Origin: DYJE01 sp041660385
GTDB taxonomy: Bacteria; Desulfobacterota; Desulfobacteria; Desulfobacterales; Desulfolunaceae
Assembly: GCA_041660385.1 (NCBI GenBank)
Contig: JBAZWJ010000019.1
Coordinates: 1-64,000 of the forward strand
DNA length: 64,000 nt
Direction: 5' to 3'
Numbering within the stretch: the first letter of the stretch is position 1; each line of letters opens with the position of its first letter. The notes below the pieces were generated by a model, which was not told the DNA's origin, searched no databases, and saw only the letters and a list, made by a program, of their open reading frames with translations. The translations under genes were made by a program, and so were the position numbers. Shown here piece by piece: positions 1 through 8,908 of this stretch.

Positions 1-2
1 CC

Positions 3-1457
3 GATCTCATCTACATGAAAGTGGGCATGATCCCGGACAGCAAACGAAGCATCGCTTCGTTCATGGACATTACAGAAAGAAAGCGGGCGGAAAACCGATT
101 AAGGGAAAGCGAGGCAAAACTCTCGGCCATTGTTGAGACTTTTGTGGGTTTTATTTACATCACCACGGCAGACAAGCAACTTGAATTCATGAACAAAACC
201 CTGATCGAATACCGGGGAGAACACAAGGATGACGTGCCCTGCCATAAGATGGTGTTCGGCCTTGGTGAACCTTGCCCCTGGTGCGAGGACGACATGGTCT
301 TCAAGGGACACACCATGAAACGGGAGATGAAAAGTCCCGTGGATGACCGCTGGTACCTTTCGGTGCGAACGCCCATCATCAGCGGAGACGGCAGAGTTGA
401 AAAGGTTCAGTCCATCCTCCTCGACATCACGGATCGCAAAATCACGGAAGAAGCCATTGCTGAGAGCGCGGAGCACCTGAAAAACGAAAATATCCGGCTC
501 CGGCATTCCATCAGCGATCGATATAAATTCGGGGAAATCATCGGAAAAAGCCGGGTGATGCAGGATGTGTACGAGTTGATCCTTAAAGCGGCTTCCACAA
601 ACGCTCACGTGATCATCACCGGCGAGTCGGGCACGGGCAAAGAGCTTGTGGCACGGGCCATCCATGATTTGAGCGAACGGCGCAACTATCCCTTCGTTCC
701 CGTGAACTGCGGGGCCATCAGTGAAACCTTAAGCGAAAGCGAATTTTTCGGGTACAAGAAAGGGGCCTTTACCGGGGCAAACGCCGATAAAAAAGGCTTT
801 CTCGAACTGGGTGACAACGGCACGTTGTTTCTCGATGAAATCGGCGAAATCAGCCTGGCCATGCAGGTAAAACTTCTCCGGGCCATTGAAGGAAACGGAT
901 ACACCCCAGTGGGCGGTAATCTGGTAAGAAAACCCAATATCCGCATTATCGCGGCGACGAACAGAAACATCAAAGACATGGTTCGCAAAGGGATGATGCG
1001 CGAAGATTTCTATTATCGGGTCCATATCATTCCCATTGCTCTTCCGCCTTTGCGTGACAGGAAAGAGGATCTGCCTCTGCTCATTGACCATTTTATGGCC
1101 AGATTCGCCAAAGGAAAAGACCAGCCTGCGGTCACGGGCAACATGATCGAAACCTTCAACCGCTATCACTGGCCCGGCAATGTTCGGGAGCTCCAGAACG
1201 TTTTGAGCCGTTATGTGACGCTCAAGACCATTGATTTCATGGATTTGGGCGACCAGCCGCCGCCTGTTCTTGAAAAAGTTGCGCCGGTTAAGTCTGACGA
1301 AGGCAAGTCGCTTACGGAGATCGTTGAATCATACGAACGACAGGCGATTCTGGCGGCTCTTGAAGCAACCCGCTGGCAGAAAATCAAAGCAGCGGAGCTT
1401 CTTGGAATCCACCGCAAAACCCTTTTCACTAAAATGCGAAAATATGGGGTTAAATAG
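3..1457 (+). CDS. Sigma-54-dependent activator with PAS domains, 5' partial
   Basis: Enhancer-binding protein that would drive RNA polymerase-sigma54 open-complex formation by ATP hydrolysis. The frame is open to the window edge, and the first visible residues look like the end of a PAS domain (ASFMDITERK), so the true start lies upstream; the first ATG in frame is at 15. Counting from that ATG, a second PAS-like domain spans about 35-150 and holds an unusual C-x5-CPWC cluster that may bind metal or sense redox. The AAA+ domain follows (about 173-400) with Walker A GESGTGKE near 203-210, the sigma54-contact loop GAFTGA near 250, and Walker B LFLDEIGE near 272. A Fis-type helix-turn-helix ends the protein (AAELLGIHRKTLFTKMRKYG). 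A near-perfect sigma54 promoter lies 186 bp past the stop, in front of a CoA-transferase gene, which is the likely target. The sensed signal is unknown. Confidence 0.93.
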   Translation, partial: DLIYMKVGMIPDSKRSIASFMDITERKRAENRLRESEAKLSAIVETFVGFIYITTADKQLEFMNKTLIEYRGEHKDDVPCHKMVFGLGEPCPWCEDDMVFKGHTMKREMKSPVDDRWYLSVRTPIISGDGRVEKVQSILLDITDRKITEEAIAESAEHLKNENIRLRHSISDRYKFGEIIGKSRVMQDVYELILKAASTNAHVIITGESGTGKELVARAIHDLSERRNYPFVPVNCGAISETLSESEFFGYKKGAFTGANADKKGFLELGDNGTLFLDEIGEISLAMQVKLLRAIEGNGYTPVGGNLVRKPNIRIIAATNRNIKDMVRKGMMREDFYYRVHIIPIALPPLRDRKEDLPLLIDHFMARFAKGKDQPAVTGNMIETFNRYHWPGNVRELQNVLSRYVTLKTIDFMDLGDQPPPVLEKVAPVKSDEGKSLTEIVESYERQAILAALEATRWQKIKAAELLGIHRKTLFTKMRKYGVK

Positions 1458-1524
1458 TTTCTTTGTGTGTACATTTCACCACATTATAGCTCAAGGCCGC
1501 GTCAATAAAGGCCAAGTACCTCAT

Positions 1525-1557
1525 ATCAACACGTTGATGTGGCGAATCAACCACATC
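1525..1557. promoter_or_regulatory. Candidate upstream activator site for a sigma-54 activator
   Basis: A perfect inverted repeat ATCAAC-AC-GTTGAT lies at 1525-1538. It overlaps a second one, GATGTGG (1536-1542) with CCACATC (1551-1557). The pair sits about 100-120 bp before the -24 element at 1643, the usual distance for enhancer-binding-protein sites. Assignment to the neighbouring activator is inference. Confidence 0.45.
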
Positions 1558-1642
1558 CGACCCATCCTTTTCATATACATCTTTTTCGTTTTTGCATAAT
1601 ATTAATTAGTTAATTCAATTGGTTCCCTGTATTTTATTCCCG

Positions 1643-1658
1643 TGGCACATGCCTTGCT
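1643..1658 (+). promoter_or_regulatory. Sigma-54 (-24/-12) promoter
   Basis: TGGCAC at 1643-1648, five bases, then TTGCT at 1654-1658: a perfect match to the sigma54 consensus with the correct GG-to-GC spacing. Transcription would start near 1669-1670, about 85 bp before the CoA-transferase ATG at 1755. A sigma54 activator gene ends just upstream. Confidence 0.85.
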
Positions 1659-1754
1659 ATTAGTATGGGATAAGACATGCTGTTTCACGTCCATGCCCCA
1701 GATGAGTACTATGGGTATTGGACAGACAAAGTTATAAACATTGCAGGGGGAAAT

Positions 1755-3125
1755 ATGGGGAATATCCAGGAATATCGTAATAAACTCGTTTCAGCGGAAA
1801 AAGCGGTTTCTATCGTCAAGTCAGGAGACTGGGTGGATTACGGTGCGTTCTGTTGCGCCCCTGAATTTCTTGATGCAGCGTTGGCCAGACGCCGTTCCGA
1901 ACTTCACGATGTGAAAATAAGAGCCCTTGCCTTTCCCGGAACAGCTTCGGTTGCATCGGACAACGGGCTTGGTGGAGAATTTGTTTACAATAGCTGGCAT
2001 TTCAGCGGAGCAGAACGAAAAAACCATGACCGTGGCGGCTGCCATTTCATCCCTTTCATCTACCATGAGGGACCTTCCCACTACCGGCAGAACATCCGCA
2101 CCGACGTGTGCATGGTCCGCACGGCACCCATGGACAACGACGGGAATTTCAGTTTCGGTATTGCCAATTCCTTCCAGAAAGCCATCATCGAAAATGCAAA
2201 AACCGTTATTGTGGAAGTAAACGACAATATTCCCCGGTGTCTTGGCGGATATGACGATTCGGTGCACGTGTCTGCTGTGGATTACATCGTGATGTCGGAC
2301 AACAAAACTCTCTTGACCCTTCCAGAAGCTGAAGTATCTCAGGTTGACCAGACCATCGCCGCCCTGATTATGGACCAGATCGAAGACGGTTCCTGCATTC
2401 AACTGGGTATCGGCGGTCTTCCCAACGCCATTGGAAAAATGATCGCTCGTTCAAACCTGAAAAATCTCGGTGTTCATACTGAAATGCTGGCTGACGCTTA
2501 CCTGGACATGTTCGAAATGGGAAAAATCACCAACAGCGAAAAATATCTGGATAAAGGGAAGATGACTTATACCTTTGCCCTCGGCAGCAAACGTCTCTAT
2601 GAATTTCTTGATAACAATCCCAGCTGTGCCAGCTATCCGGTGGATTACACCAATGCCCTGCACCATATCTCGGCCAACCCGAAAGTGATGTCGATCAACA
2701 ATGCTCTTGAAGTGGACCTTTACGGTCAGGTTTCATCCGAATCATCCGGCTTCCGTCATATCACAGGAACAGGAGGCCAGTTTGATTTCGCTTATGGCGC
2801 ATATCATTCCAAGGGTGGAAAATCCTTTATCTGTCTTTCTTCCACCGTGAAAGACCGGAACGGAAATATCACATCACGTATCAAACCTGTGTTCGATGCC
2901 GGAACCATCGTGACACTGCCCAGAACCATCACCCACTATGTGGTCACGGAGTTCGGCATGGTTAATCTCAAAGGAAAATCAACCTGGGAAAGGGCCGAAG
3001 CTCTGATCAGCATTGCCCATCCGGCTTTCCGAAGCGAGCTGATGGACGCTGCTGAAAAAATGCATATCTGGAGTCCCGCTGGCCGCAGAGACGTGGCTTT
3101 CGGTACGATCCGGGCTTGCGCATAA
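1755..3125 (+). CDS. Acetyl-CoA hydrolase/transferase family CoA-transferase
   Basis: Predicted family I CoA-transferase of the butyryl-CoA:acetate / 4-hydroxybutyrate CoA-transferase group, moving CoA between an acyl-CoA and a carboxylic acid (often acetate). The 456-residue length fits this group. GIGGLPNAIG is the CoA-binding glycine motif, and the glutamate in GVHTEML aligns with the catalytic Glu that forms the glutamyl-CoA thioester. An in-frame TTG/ATG region begins at 1677, but the ATG at 1755 is preferred because AGGGGG lies 4 bases before it and the protein then begins at the conserved N-terminus. The gene stands alone behind a perfect sigma54 promoter and an activator gene, so expression is probably switched on by a signal, perhaps an acyl substrate. 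Butyrate or other short-chain acid activation is a guess; the substrate cannot be read from sequence. Confidence 0.9.
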   Translation: MGNIQEYRNKLVSAEKAVSIVKSGDWVDYGAFCCAPEFLDAALARRRSELHDVKIRALAFPGTASVASDNGLGGEFVYNSWHFSGAERKNHDRGGCHFIPFIYHEGPSHYRQNIRTDVCMVRTAPMDNDGNFSFGIANSFQKAIIENAKTVIVEVNDNIPRCLGGYDDSVHVSAVDYIVMSDNKTLLTLPEAEVSQVDQTIAALIMDQIEDGSCIQLGIGGLPNAIGKMIARSNLKNLGVHTEMLADAYLDMFEMGKITNSEKYLDKGKMTYTFALGSKRLYEFLDNNPSCASYPVDYTNALHHISANPKVMSINNALEVDLYGQVSSESSGFRHITGTGGQFDFAYGAYHSKGGKSFICLSSTVKDRNGNITSRIKPVFDAGTIVTLPRTITHYVVTEFGMVNLKGKSTWERAEALISIAHPAFRSELMDAAEKMHIWSPAGRRDVAFGTIRACA

Positions 3126-3599
3126 AATTATAGCGATGGGTTTCACCCATCACGTTCAGGGCGGGTTTTGAACCCGCCCCTACAAAATGATTGCTACCTT
3201 TCACTGTGTGTTGCCTTGAACTTTAGCTCCATCCAGCCAAACAATTCACGGCCTACTTCAGACACCTACATTCCCATATAAAACAATACCTCAACGGTAA
3301 TTTCGCAGAAATGCGACTTGTCGTTCGATGTTTGAATCGCGGCATGGTTTTTCAACAATGAAGAACCATATCGGCAAAGTCGTTGCTTTATGCCGGTAAA
3401 TATGATTATTTATGTAAGAACAACGTTTACAGACAGTTAGTCCGCAGCATGCGTGGAAATAATGAAAAAATGGCGGGAATAAAAACCAGACAAACCATAA
3501 CTTGTTGTTTTCCTGATGATGTACTGCTAAATATTCTTTTTTTTATTCATTATTAGCAGGGGTGAAGTCAAAGAAGTCAAATTATAAGGCGAATTTCCT
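3126..3599. other. Intergenic region with palindromic repeats
   Basis: No gene recognised in these 474 bases. The first 60 hold two hairpins (3135-3183, listed separately). The rest is AT-rich and becomes T-rich before 3600. No convincing sigma70 promoter for the diguanylate cyclase genes was found. Confidence 0.6.
3135..3183. repeat. Dispersed GTAGGGGCGGGT hairpin, copy 1
   Basis: Two adjacent hairpins: GATGGGT-TTC-ACCCATC (3135-3151) and GGGCGGGTT-TTG-AACCCGCCC (3159-3179), followed by CTAC. Related cores occur near 15420, 15558, 36831, 41566, 42987 and 52410. There is no U-tract, so it is not a classic terminator, although it lies just past the CoA-transferase stop. Confidence 0.75.
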
Positions 3600-4694
3600 A
3601 TGCCCGGTATTTATCCTATGGATGATCATAATCAGGCGCTGAGAATCAAGCGCTTTCTGATGGCGCTCGGCTCCTACGCCATGTGGGCAGGTCTTGCCAT
3701 GTTCTTCTATGCCCAGGGTTTGACCAGAGTGACTCTGGGTGTCCTGATCTTGAGCCTCATCGGAATTGTCGTTTCCAATGCGATGATATACCTGGTTTTC
3801 CGAACTGGTTTCAACAAACGATTCCAAGACCCCAGCCTCACCTTGTTTCAGATGATTATCGGAACGTTCTGGGTCATGGTGATGGTTTACTTTGCAGATC
3901 AGATGCGGAGCGTCGTTCTGATGCTCTATCTCGTGGTGTTCGTATTCGGCCTTTTCCGACTGAGGGTATGGCAGTTTCTCTTCCTGTCTGTTTACGCCGT
4001 GGTCAACTACGCAGCCATCATTTTTCTCGTTTATAAAACCCATCCCGAATCCATAAATCCGAGAATTGATGTCCTCAATATCGTAGTCCTTGCCACGATT
4101 CTTCCTTGGTTTTCGCTGGTGGGTGGATACATCGCCCATTTACGTGAAAAAGTGTCTAAAGCCCTTACCATCATTGAGCGGCTTGCCATTGTCGATGATC
4201 TGACCCAGGTGTTCAACCGGCGGCAGATGTTCAAGATTCTGGAGCACCAGAAAGCCTTGGGCGACAGAGGAATCAATCCATTTTCTATCTGCATTTTCGA
4301 TCTGGACCACTTCAAGCTGGTGAACGACACCTTCGGACATGAAAGAGGCGATATCGTTCTCAAAACCGTGGCACAGGAAGTCCACAAGAACCTCAGAGAC
4401 ATTGATCATATTGCCAGATACGGCGGTGAAGAATTCATCCTGATCCTGACCAACTCGGGCAGCCGTGAAGCGATGATCTGCGCTAAGCGGATCCGAACAA
4501 CGGTCAAGGAAATCGTTTTCGAAAAAATGCCTCCCGATTTTCATATCACCATTTCGGTGGGAGTGACCAAATACCAGCCTTCAGAACCCATTCAAGTAGC
4601 CATCAACAGGGCTGACACCGCTCTTTACCGTGCCAAGGCCAATGGCCGTGACCGGGTGGAATACGAACCGATGACTGCCATGGACGTTTTATGA
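3600..4694 (+). CDS. Membrane diguanylate cyclase (GGDEF), first of a tandem pair
   Basis: Makes cyclic di-GMP from two GTP. The N-terminal half (about residues 15-190) has roughly six hydrophobic segments forming a membrane sensor of unidentified type. The C-terminal GGDEF domain carries GGEEF at 275-279 and an RDID allosteric inhibition site five residues before RYGGEEF, so product inhibition is expected. The start at 3600 follows AAGGCG; an ATG at 3618 is a weaker alternative. Only 7 bases separate its stop from the next gene, a close paralogue with the same layout (both have RIKRFL.ALGSYAMW near the N-terminus), so the two arose by tandem duplication and are probably co-transcribed. Confidence 0.92.
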   Translation: MPGIYPMDDHNQALRIKRFLMALGSYAMWAGLAMFFYAQGLTRVTLGVLILSLIGIVVSNAMIYLVFRTGFNKRFQDPSLTLFQMIIGTFWVMVMVYFADQMRSVVLMLYLVVFVFGLFRLRVWQFLFLSVYAVVNYAAIIFLVYKTHPESINPRIDVLNIVVLATILPWFSLVGGYIAHLREKVSKALTIIERLAIVDDLTQVFNRRQMFKILEHQKALGDRGINPFSICIFDLDHFKLVNDTFGHERGDIVLKTVAQEVHKNLRDIDHIARYGGEEFILILTNSGSREAMICAKRIRTTVKEIVFEKMPPDFHITISVGVTKYQPSEPIQVAINRADTALYRAKANGRDRVEYEPMTAMDVL

Positions 4695-4701
4695 GATTAG
4701 G

Positions 4702-5814
4702 ATGAAATCACTACAGTCACTCACATTCTTTCCAGATGATCCTGCCCAGACGATTCGAATCAAGCGCTTTCTCATTGCTTTGGGATCTTATGCCATGTGG
4801 GTTGTTCTCTGCGCCATCTGCATTCTTCAGGGCTTCACCCGCTTTGACCTGAAAGATTTGTTCTACCTGACCCTTGCCGTAATACTGACGAACACAGGGT
4901 TATACTTTGTCTTCCGTACCGGATTGAACAAGCGGTTCAAGGACCCCAGCCTGACCATGATCCAGATGATTATCGGAACGTTATGGATTATGATCTGCCT
5001 TTACGGCGGGGGAGAAATCAGAAGTTCCATGTTGATGCTGTACATTGTTGTTCTGGTTTTCGGGGTTTTCAGACTTCGTTTTCTCCAGTTTCTGATCATA
5101 TCCTGCTTCGCCTTGGTGAACTATTCCATCGTTGTTTACATGATTTACACGTTTCACCCTGAAGAGATCAAACTCAAGGTGGAGCTGATCAACATCCTGT
5201 TTCTGGCCACGGTGCTTCCCTGGTTTTCTCTGGTGGGAAGCTATATAACAAACCTTCGGACAACCATTGCAAAGGCCCTTGGAACCATTGAAAAACTTGC
5301 TGTGACCGACGAGTTGACCCAGGTATACAACAGGCGCAGACTTCTTGAAATATTAAAGGAACAGAAAGCATTCTGCGATCGGGGCAATAAAACGTTTTCA
5401 ATCTGTATACTGGATCTGGATCATTTCAAGGCTGTGAATGACAGTTTCGGTCATGAAGCAGGCGACATTGTTTTAAGAAATGTGGCTTTTGCCATAAAGC
5501 AGAATATCAGAGACTTCGATATCATAGCCCGCTACGGTGGAGAGGAATTCATGCTTGTTCTCTGCGGAACCAACGGGGTCGAGGCCCTGACTTTTGCCGA
5601 CCGTGTTCGAGAAATCGCCGAAGGCATAAGATACGAAAACATGAATGATTTCTACATCACCATTTCCATCGGCGTGTCGGAATATAGGCCCCAGGAATCT
5701 TTTCAAAATACCATCAACAGAGCAGACAAAGCCCTGTACCGTGCAAAGGAATTAGGGCGGAACCGTGTGGAGTTCGAGCGGTATACCGAATCAAAACAGC
5801 TTTATTTGTTTTGA
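4702..5814 (+). CDS. Membrane diguanylate cyclase (GGDEF), second of a tandem pair
   Basis: 370-residue paralogue of the preceding protein. It shares the six-segment membrane region, including FRTGxNKRFxDPSLT and LPWFSLVG, and a catalytic domain with GGEEF at 279-283. The inhibitory site reads RDFD, so both copies look active and product-inhibited. The C-terminus adds a few residues after the usual GRNRVEF end. The ATG at 4702 is 8 bases after the previous TGA with little Shine-Dalgarno sequence, which suggests translational coupling. Why two such similar cyclases are kept is unclear; different signals for the membrane parts are the simplest idea. Confidence 0.92.
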   Translation: MKSLQSLTFFPDDPAQTIRIKRFLIALGSYAMWVVLCAICILQGFTRFDLKDLFYLTLAVILTNTGLYFVFRTGLNKRFKDPSLTMIQMIIGTLWIMICLYGGGEIRSSMLMLYIVVLVFGVFRLRFLQFLIISCFALVNYSIVVYMIYTFHPEEIKLKVELINILFLATVLPWFSLVGSYITNLRTTIAKALGTIEKLAVTDELTQVYNRRRLLEILKEQKAFCDRGNKTFSICILDLDHFKAVNDSFGHEAGDIVLRNVAFAIKQNIRDFDIIARYGGEEFMLVLCGTNGVEALTFADRVREIAEGIRYENMNDFYITISIGVSEYRPQESFQNTINRADKALYRAKELGRNRVEFERYTESKQLYLF

Positions 5815-5900
5815 AAGAAAGTCTGAATCAATATAAATTCGATGAGCCGGTCCAAAAACGACTCTTCAATTATCCAAAGACAACTTCTGAAAAAATAGTA

Positions 5901-5939
5901 TTTTCATACAAGATTATAATATTTTTTTGAGTATGAAAA
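5901..5939 (+). promoter_or_regulatory. Inverted repeat around a -10-like box before the histidine kinase
   Basis: TTTTCATAC (5901-5909) and GTATGAAAA (5931-5939) form a perfect 9-bp inverted repeat around TATAAT (5915-5920). The kinase ATG is at 5958. No good -35 box was found. An operator overlapping the promoter, or an mRNA hairpin, would both fit. Confidence 0.35.
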
Positions 5940-5957
5940 AGGGGGGCAGGACATATA

Positions 5958-8003
5958 ATGGATATAAAACTTCAGAATCGGCTTTCCTTTAGCCAAGCTA
6001 AACAGACGGTTAAAGTCGCAATTACTCTCGGGATATTTCTCGGTATTTTGCAAATTGGGGCTGACCTTCTCAATGAGAGTAAACAGATGGATATCACAAT
6101 TTCGCATACAGTTGAGTTGATAATAGGTTCGGCAGAGAATGCCGTGTATAATTTGGACGGCAATCTGGCTAAAAAAATTGTTCAAGGATTGTTTAAATAT
6201 GAGCCCATATGCAAGGTAGACGTTATTGATGAATCAGGAGAAATTCTTTTCAGTTTGGAACGGAATGATCGAGAAATAAGAATGAGTAAGATAATGGCGC
6301 TTGTTTTTGAAAAAAACAAACAATATGTTTTTCCACTTTATCATGAAACAGAGCAGAAAATCGGGATGATGAGACTTACGGTGGATCGATATTTGATGGC
6401 AGGAAATTTTCTGGAAAGGGCGAGGGTTATCCTGATCAGTGGACTGGTTCGTAATTGTATTCTGGCGATCATCTTAACTATGATTTTTTATTATAACCTT
6501 ACCCTGCCTTTGCTAAGGATAGTGAAGAAGCTCACCGAGGTTGACCCTGAAAATCCCTCAGAAGGGAGAATTGACTCTCTCGACGGTCACGAAAAGGATG
6601 AAATGGGTTTGCTGGTGAATACTATTAACGGCCTATTGATTGGCTTTGGTGAGAGCCAGGCCCAGCGGCTTGCTGCCGAGAATCAACTAACAGAGCGGGA
6701 AAATATGATCCGAGGCATCATGGACAACGTTCCTTATGGTATCATTACAATCAATGATTCCGGAGCGGTAGCGACTTGCAATCCAGCAGCCATGGAATTA
6801 TTCGGATATGAGAAGAACGACTTTGTCGGTATATCGGTGAGCTGTTTGTTTCATGAGTTTGAAAAAAGCCTTATTTATAAAAGGATCAACGAATCACTTA
6901 CAAACACTATCCTGATTGACAATGTTGCTCTATTGAAAAGCCCTCCTCAGGAAGCGGTAGCCGTAAGGAATAACGGGAATAAAATGGTCCCGGTCGAAAT
7001 CCAGTTTGGAATGATGCTACAGAATCAACGGAGGCTCGTCGTTTGTGTTGTCAACGATATCAGCGATCGTAAGGAAACCGAAAGGGCTTTGCTGGAATCT
7101 GAAACGAAATACAAACTTTTATCAGAAAGCCTTGAGCTGGAGGTTAGCCGGAAAACCTCAGAGATCAAAGAGGCCCAGAGCCAACTGATGCATCAGGAAA
7201 AAATGGCATCGATTGGGCATCTGGCCGCTGGCGTGGCCCATGAAATTAATAATCCCATGGGATTTATTTCCAGTAATTTAAAAATGATGAAAGATTACGC
7301 TGAGGATTTGACTAAAGCAATCAAATGCTACAGCCTCTTTATTGAAAATTTTAGAAACTTGAAGCCAGAGTTGATTCATGACAATGATCATCATACTCAG
7401 TTGAACAATATCTTAGAGCAAATTGAAAAACTGGACATTGATTATATCCTGAATGATATTCCTAATCTTATTGACGAATCCTCGGAAGGTGCGGAAAGAA
7501 TCAATCAAATTGTGTCTAATTTAAAGGATTTTGCGCATCCGGGAGAGGAAGCCCCTATGCATGCCGATCTAATCAAGTGCATAGAGTCCACCATCAATAT
7601 TGTTTGGAATGAATTAAAATACAAAACAACCTTGGTAAGGTCTTACTCAAATATTCCAAAAATTTACTGTTACCCCCGCCAGCTGAATCAGGTAATCATG
7701 AATCTTCTTGTAAATGCAGCGCAAGCCATTGAGACAAAAGGGGTTATAGAGATCGCAACTCAAGATTTTGGTGATTATATTGAGCTATCCCTACGCGATT
7801 CAGGAGGGGGGATTCCGGAAGAGAACCTTCCAAAAATATTTGATCCTTTTTTTACCACAAAAGAAGTGGGAAAGGGAACTGGGCTTGGTCTCAACTTGGT
7901 TTACAATATAATAAAGAAACATCATGGGACAATTGAGGTAAAAAGCATTCTGGGCAGTGGGACTGTTTTTACTATCAAGCTCTTAGTAAATCCAAAATTA
8001 TGA
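5958..8003 (+). CDS. PAS-domain membrane sensor histidine kinase
   Basis: 681-residue sensor kinase. A first membrane segment lies near residues 16-38, a periplasmic sensing region follows to about 155, and a second segment lies near 160-180. A HAMP-like linker leads to a PAS domain (about 250-375, IMDNVPYGIITINDSG). The phospho-acceptor is His428 in AAGVAHEINNP. A long insert precedes the ATPase domain, which has N-box NLLVNAAQAIE, G1 DSGGGIPE, F-box DPFFTTK and G2 GKGTGLGL. This HisKA/HATPase arrangement is typical of NtrB/ZraS-like kinases. The start follows AGGACATATA. No response regulator lies next to it, so it is an orphan kinase; its partner is elsewhere. The leader holds a perfect inverted repeat around a -10-like box. 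Confidence 0.92.
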   Translation: MDIKLQNRLSFSQAKQTVKVAITLGIFLGILQIGADLLNESKQMDITISHTVELIIGSAENAVYNLDGNLAKKIVQGLFKYEPICKVDVIDESGEILFSLERNDREIRMSKIMALVFEKNKQYVFPLYHETEQKIGMMRLTVDRYLMAGNFLERARVILISGLVRNCILAIILTMIFYYNLTLPLLRIVKKLTEVDPENPSEGRIDSLDGHEKDEMGLLVNTINGLLIGFGESQAQRLAAENQLTERENMIRGIMDNVPYGIITINDSGAVATCNPAAMELFGYEKNDFVGISVSCLFHEFEKSLIYKRINESLTNTILIDNVALLKSPPQEAVAVRNNGNKMVPVEIQFGMMLQNQRRLVVCVVNDISDRKETERALLESETKYKLLSESLELEVSRKTSEIKEAQSQLMHQEKMASIGHLAAGVAHEINNPMGFISSNLKMMKDYAEDLTKAIKCYSLFIENFRNLKPELIHDNDHHTQLNNILEQIEKLDIDYILNDIPNLIDESSEGAERINQIVSNLKDFAHPGEEAPMHADLIKCIESTINIVWNELKYKTTLVRSYSNIPKIYCYPRQLNQVIMNLLVNAAQAIETKGVIEIATQDFGDYIELSLRDSGGGIPEENLPKIFDPFFTTKEVGKGTGLGLNLVYNIIKKHHGTIEVKSILGSGTVFTIKLLVNPKL

Positions 8004-8057
8004 GAAATAACGGGTCATAACGCTCCATTGATACTTTCTTAATTCCAGCAATGTTGC

Positions 8058-8876
8058 CTATGAAGGGTGTGATATACATGTTTCAAACAGCGACGTGATT
8101 AGATTGCTTGTTGAAAACTGGCCATTTGTAAGCTGCATAAACATATTCTCACCTCCGAAAACTCCATTTACAATTTCATCGACTGACAAGCCTGATGTTT
8201 TCATGGCCTTAACCCTGATCGAAAGTTCGCTTAAATAATTTATGCAATCTGTCAAAGCCTTTCTTCCATCTTCAACGATTCTGCCGAGAGATGTAAACAG
8301 AATTAGCCTCTCTGTGGGCAATTCGACTATCTTGCGCATGGATCTGATTATCTCTCCGATGTTTTCTTCAGATCTTATAAACTTGGGGTTTTCTCTGGTA
8401 AAGAGATCACCCGTGAAACACCAGCCCCTCTTCATCTCGACAATACAGATGTGACCATCACAATGACCCGGCGTATCAATGATCTGAAAGGTGTGGTGAT
8501 CGGTTTTCAGATGATCGGACGCAGGTTTTACAGTTGTGGGAACCGGGTAACCGAAGGTAAATTCCTGATAAGGAAAAAGATGATATCGGGTAGCTATTCT
8601 GGGAATCGATATCGGGTGAGCGAAAATATCAACACCATAGCGGGCCATGATATCATGATTACCACCTATATGATCCTCATGATAATGTGTGTTTACAACA
8701 TTCTTGAGGTTCCTGTTTTCAAGAAAATTCACCAGCTCTTGAGATGTTTCATGACAGCCCGTGTCAATAAGCAGGCCGTCTATCAGATATGCCGCCATCC
8801 AGTAAATCGGTTTTCCGTCAAACTCCCTGCTCATTTTTATCTGTGTTACCTGATCATAGTCCTGTGTTTCTATCAT
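8058..8876 (-). CDS. MBL-fold metallo-hydrolase
   Basis: 272-residue metallo-beta-lactamase-fold hydrolase, probably binding two zinc (or iron) ions. The metal motif HxHxDH is present as NTHYHEDHIGG, with the later ligands in DTPGHCDGH and the aspartate in FTGDLF. The family covers glyoxalase II-like thioesterases, lactonases and flavodiiron-related proteins; nothing here fixes the substrate. It is the last gene of an apparent minus-strand unit, 32 bases after the ferredoxin-type gene, and so is likely under the same MarR control. Confidence 0.88.
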   Translation of the reverse strand: MIETQDYDQVTQIKMSREFDGKPIYWMAAYLIDGLLIDTGCHETSQELVNFLENRNLKNVVNTHYHEDHIGGNHDIMARYGVDIFAHPISIPRIATRYHLFPYQEFTFGYPVPTTVKPASDHLKTDHHTFQIIDTPGHCDGHICIVEMKRGWCFTGDLFTRENPKFIRSEENIGEIIRSMRKIVELPTERLILFTSLGRIVEDGRKALTDCINYLSELSIRVKAMKTSGLSVDEIVNGVFGGENMFMQLTNGQFSTSNLITSLFETCISHPS

Positions 8877-8908
8877 TATTACGCTCCTGTTATACCTGTG
8901 GCCGCTTC

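Noticed and set aside
3159..3179. Terminator after the CoA-transferase gene
   Set aside because: The hairpin has no U-tract and belongs to a dispersed repeat family.
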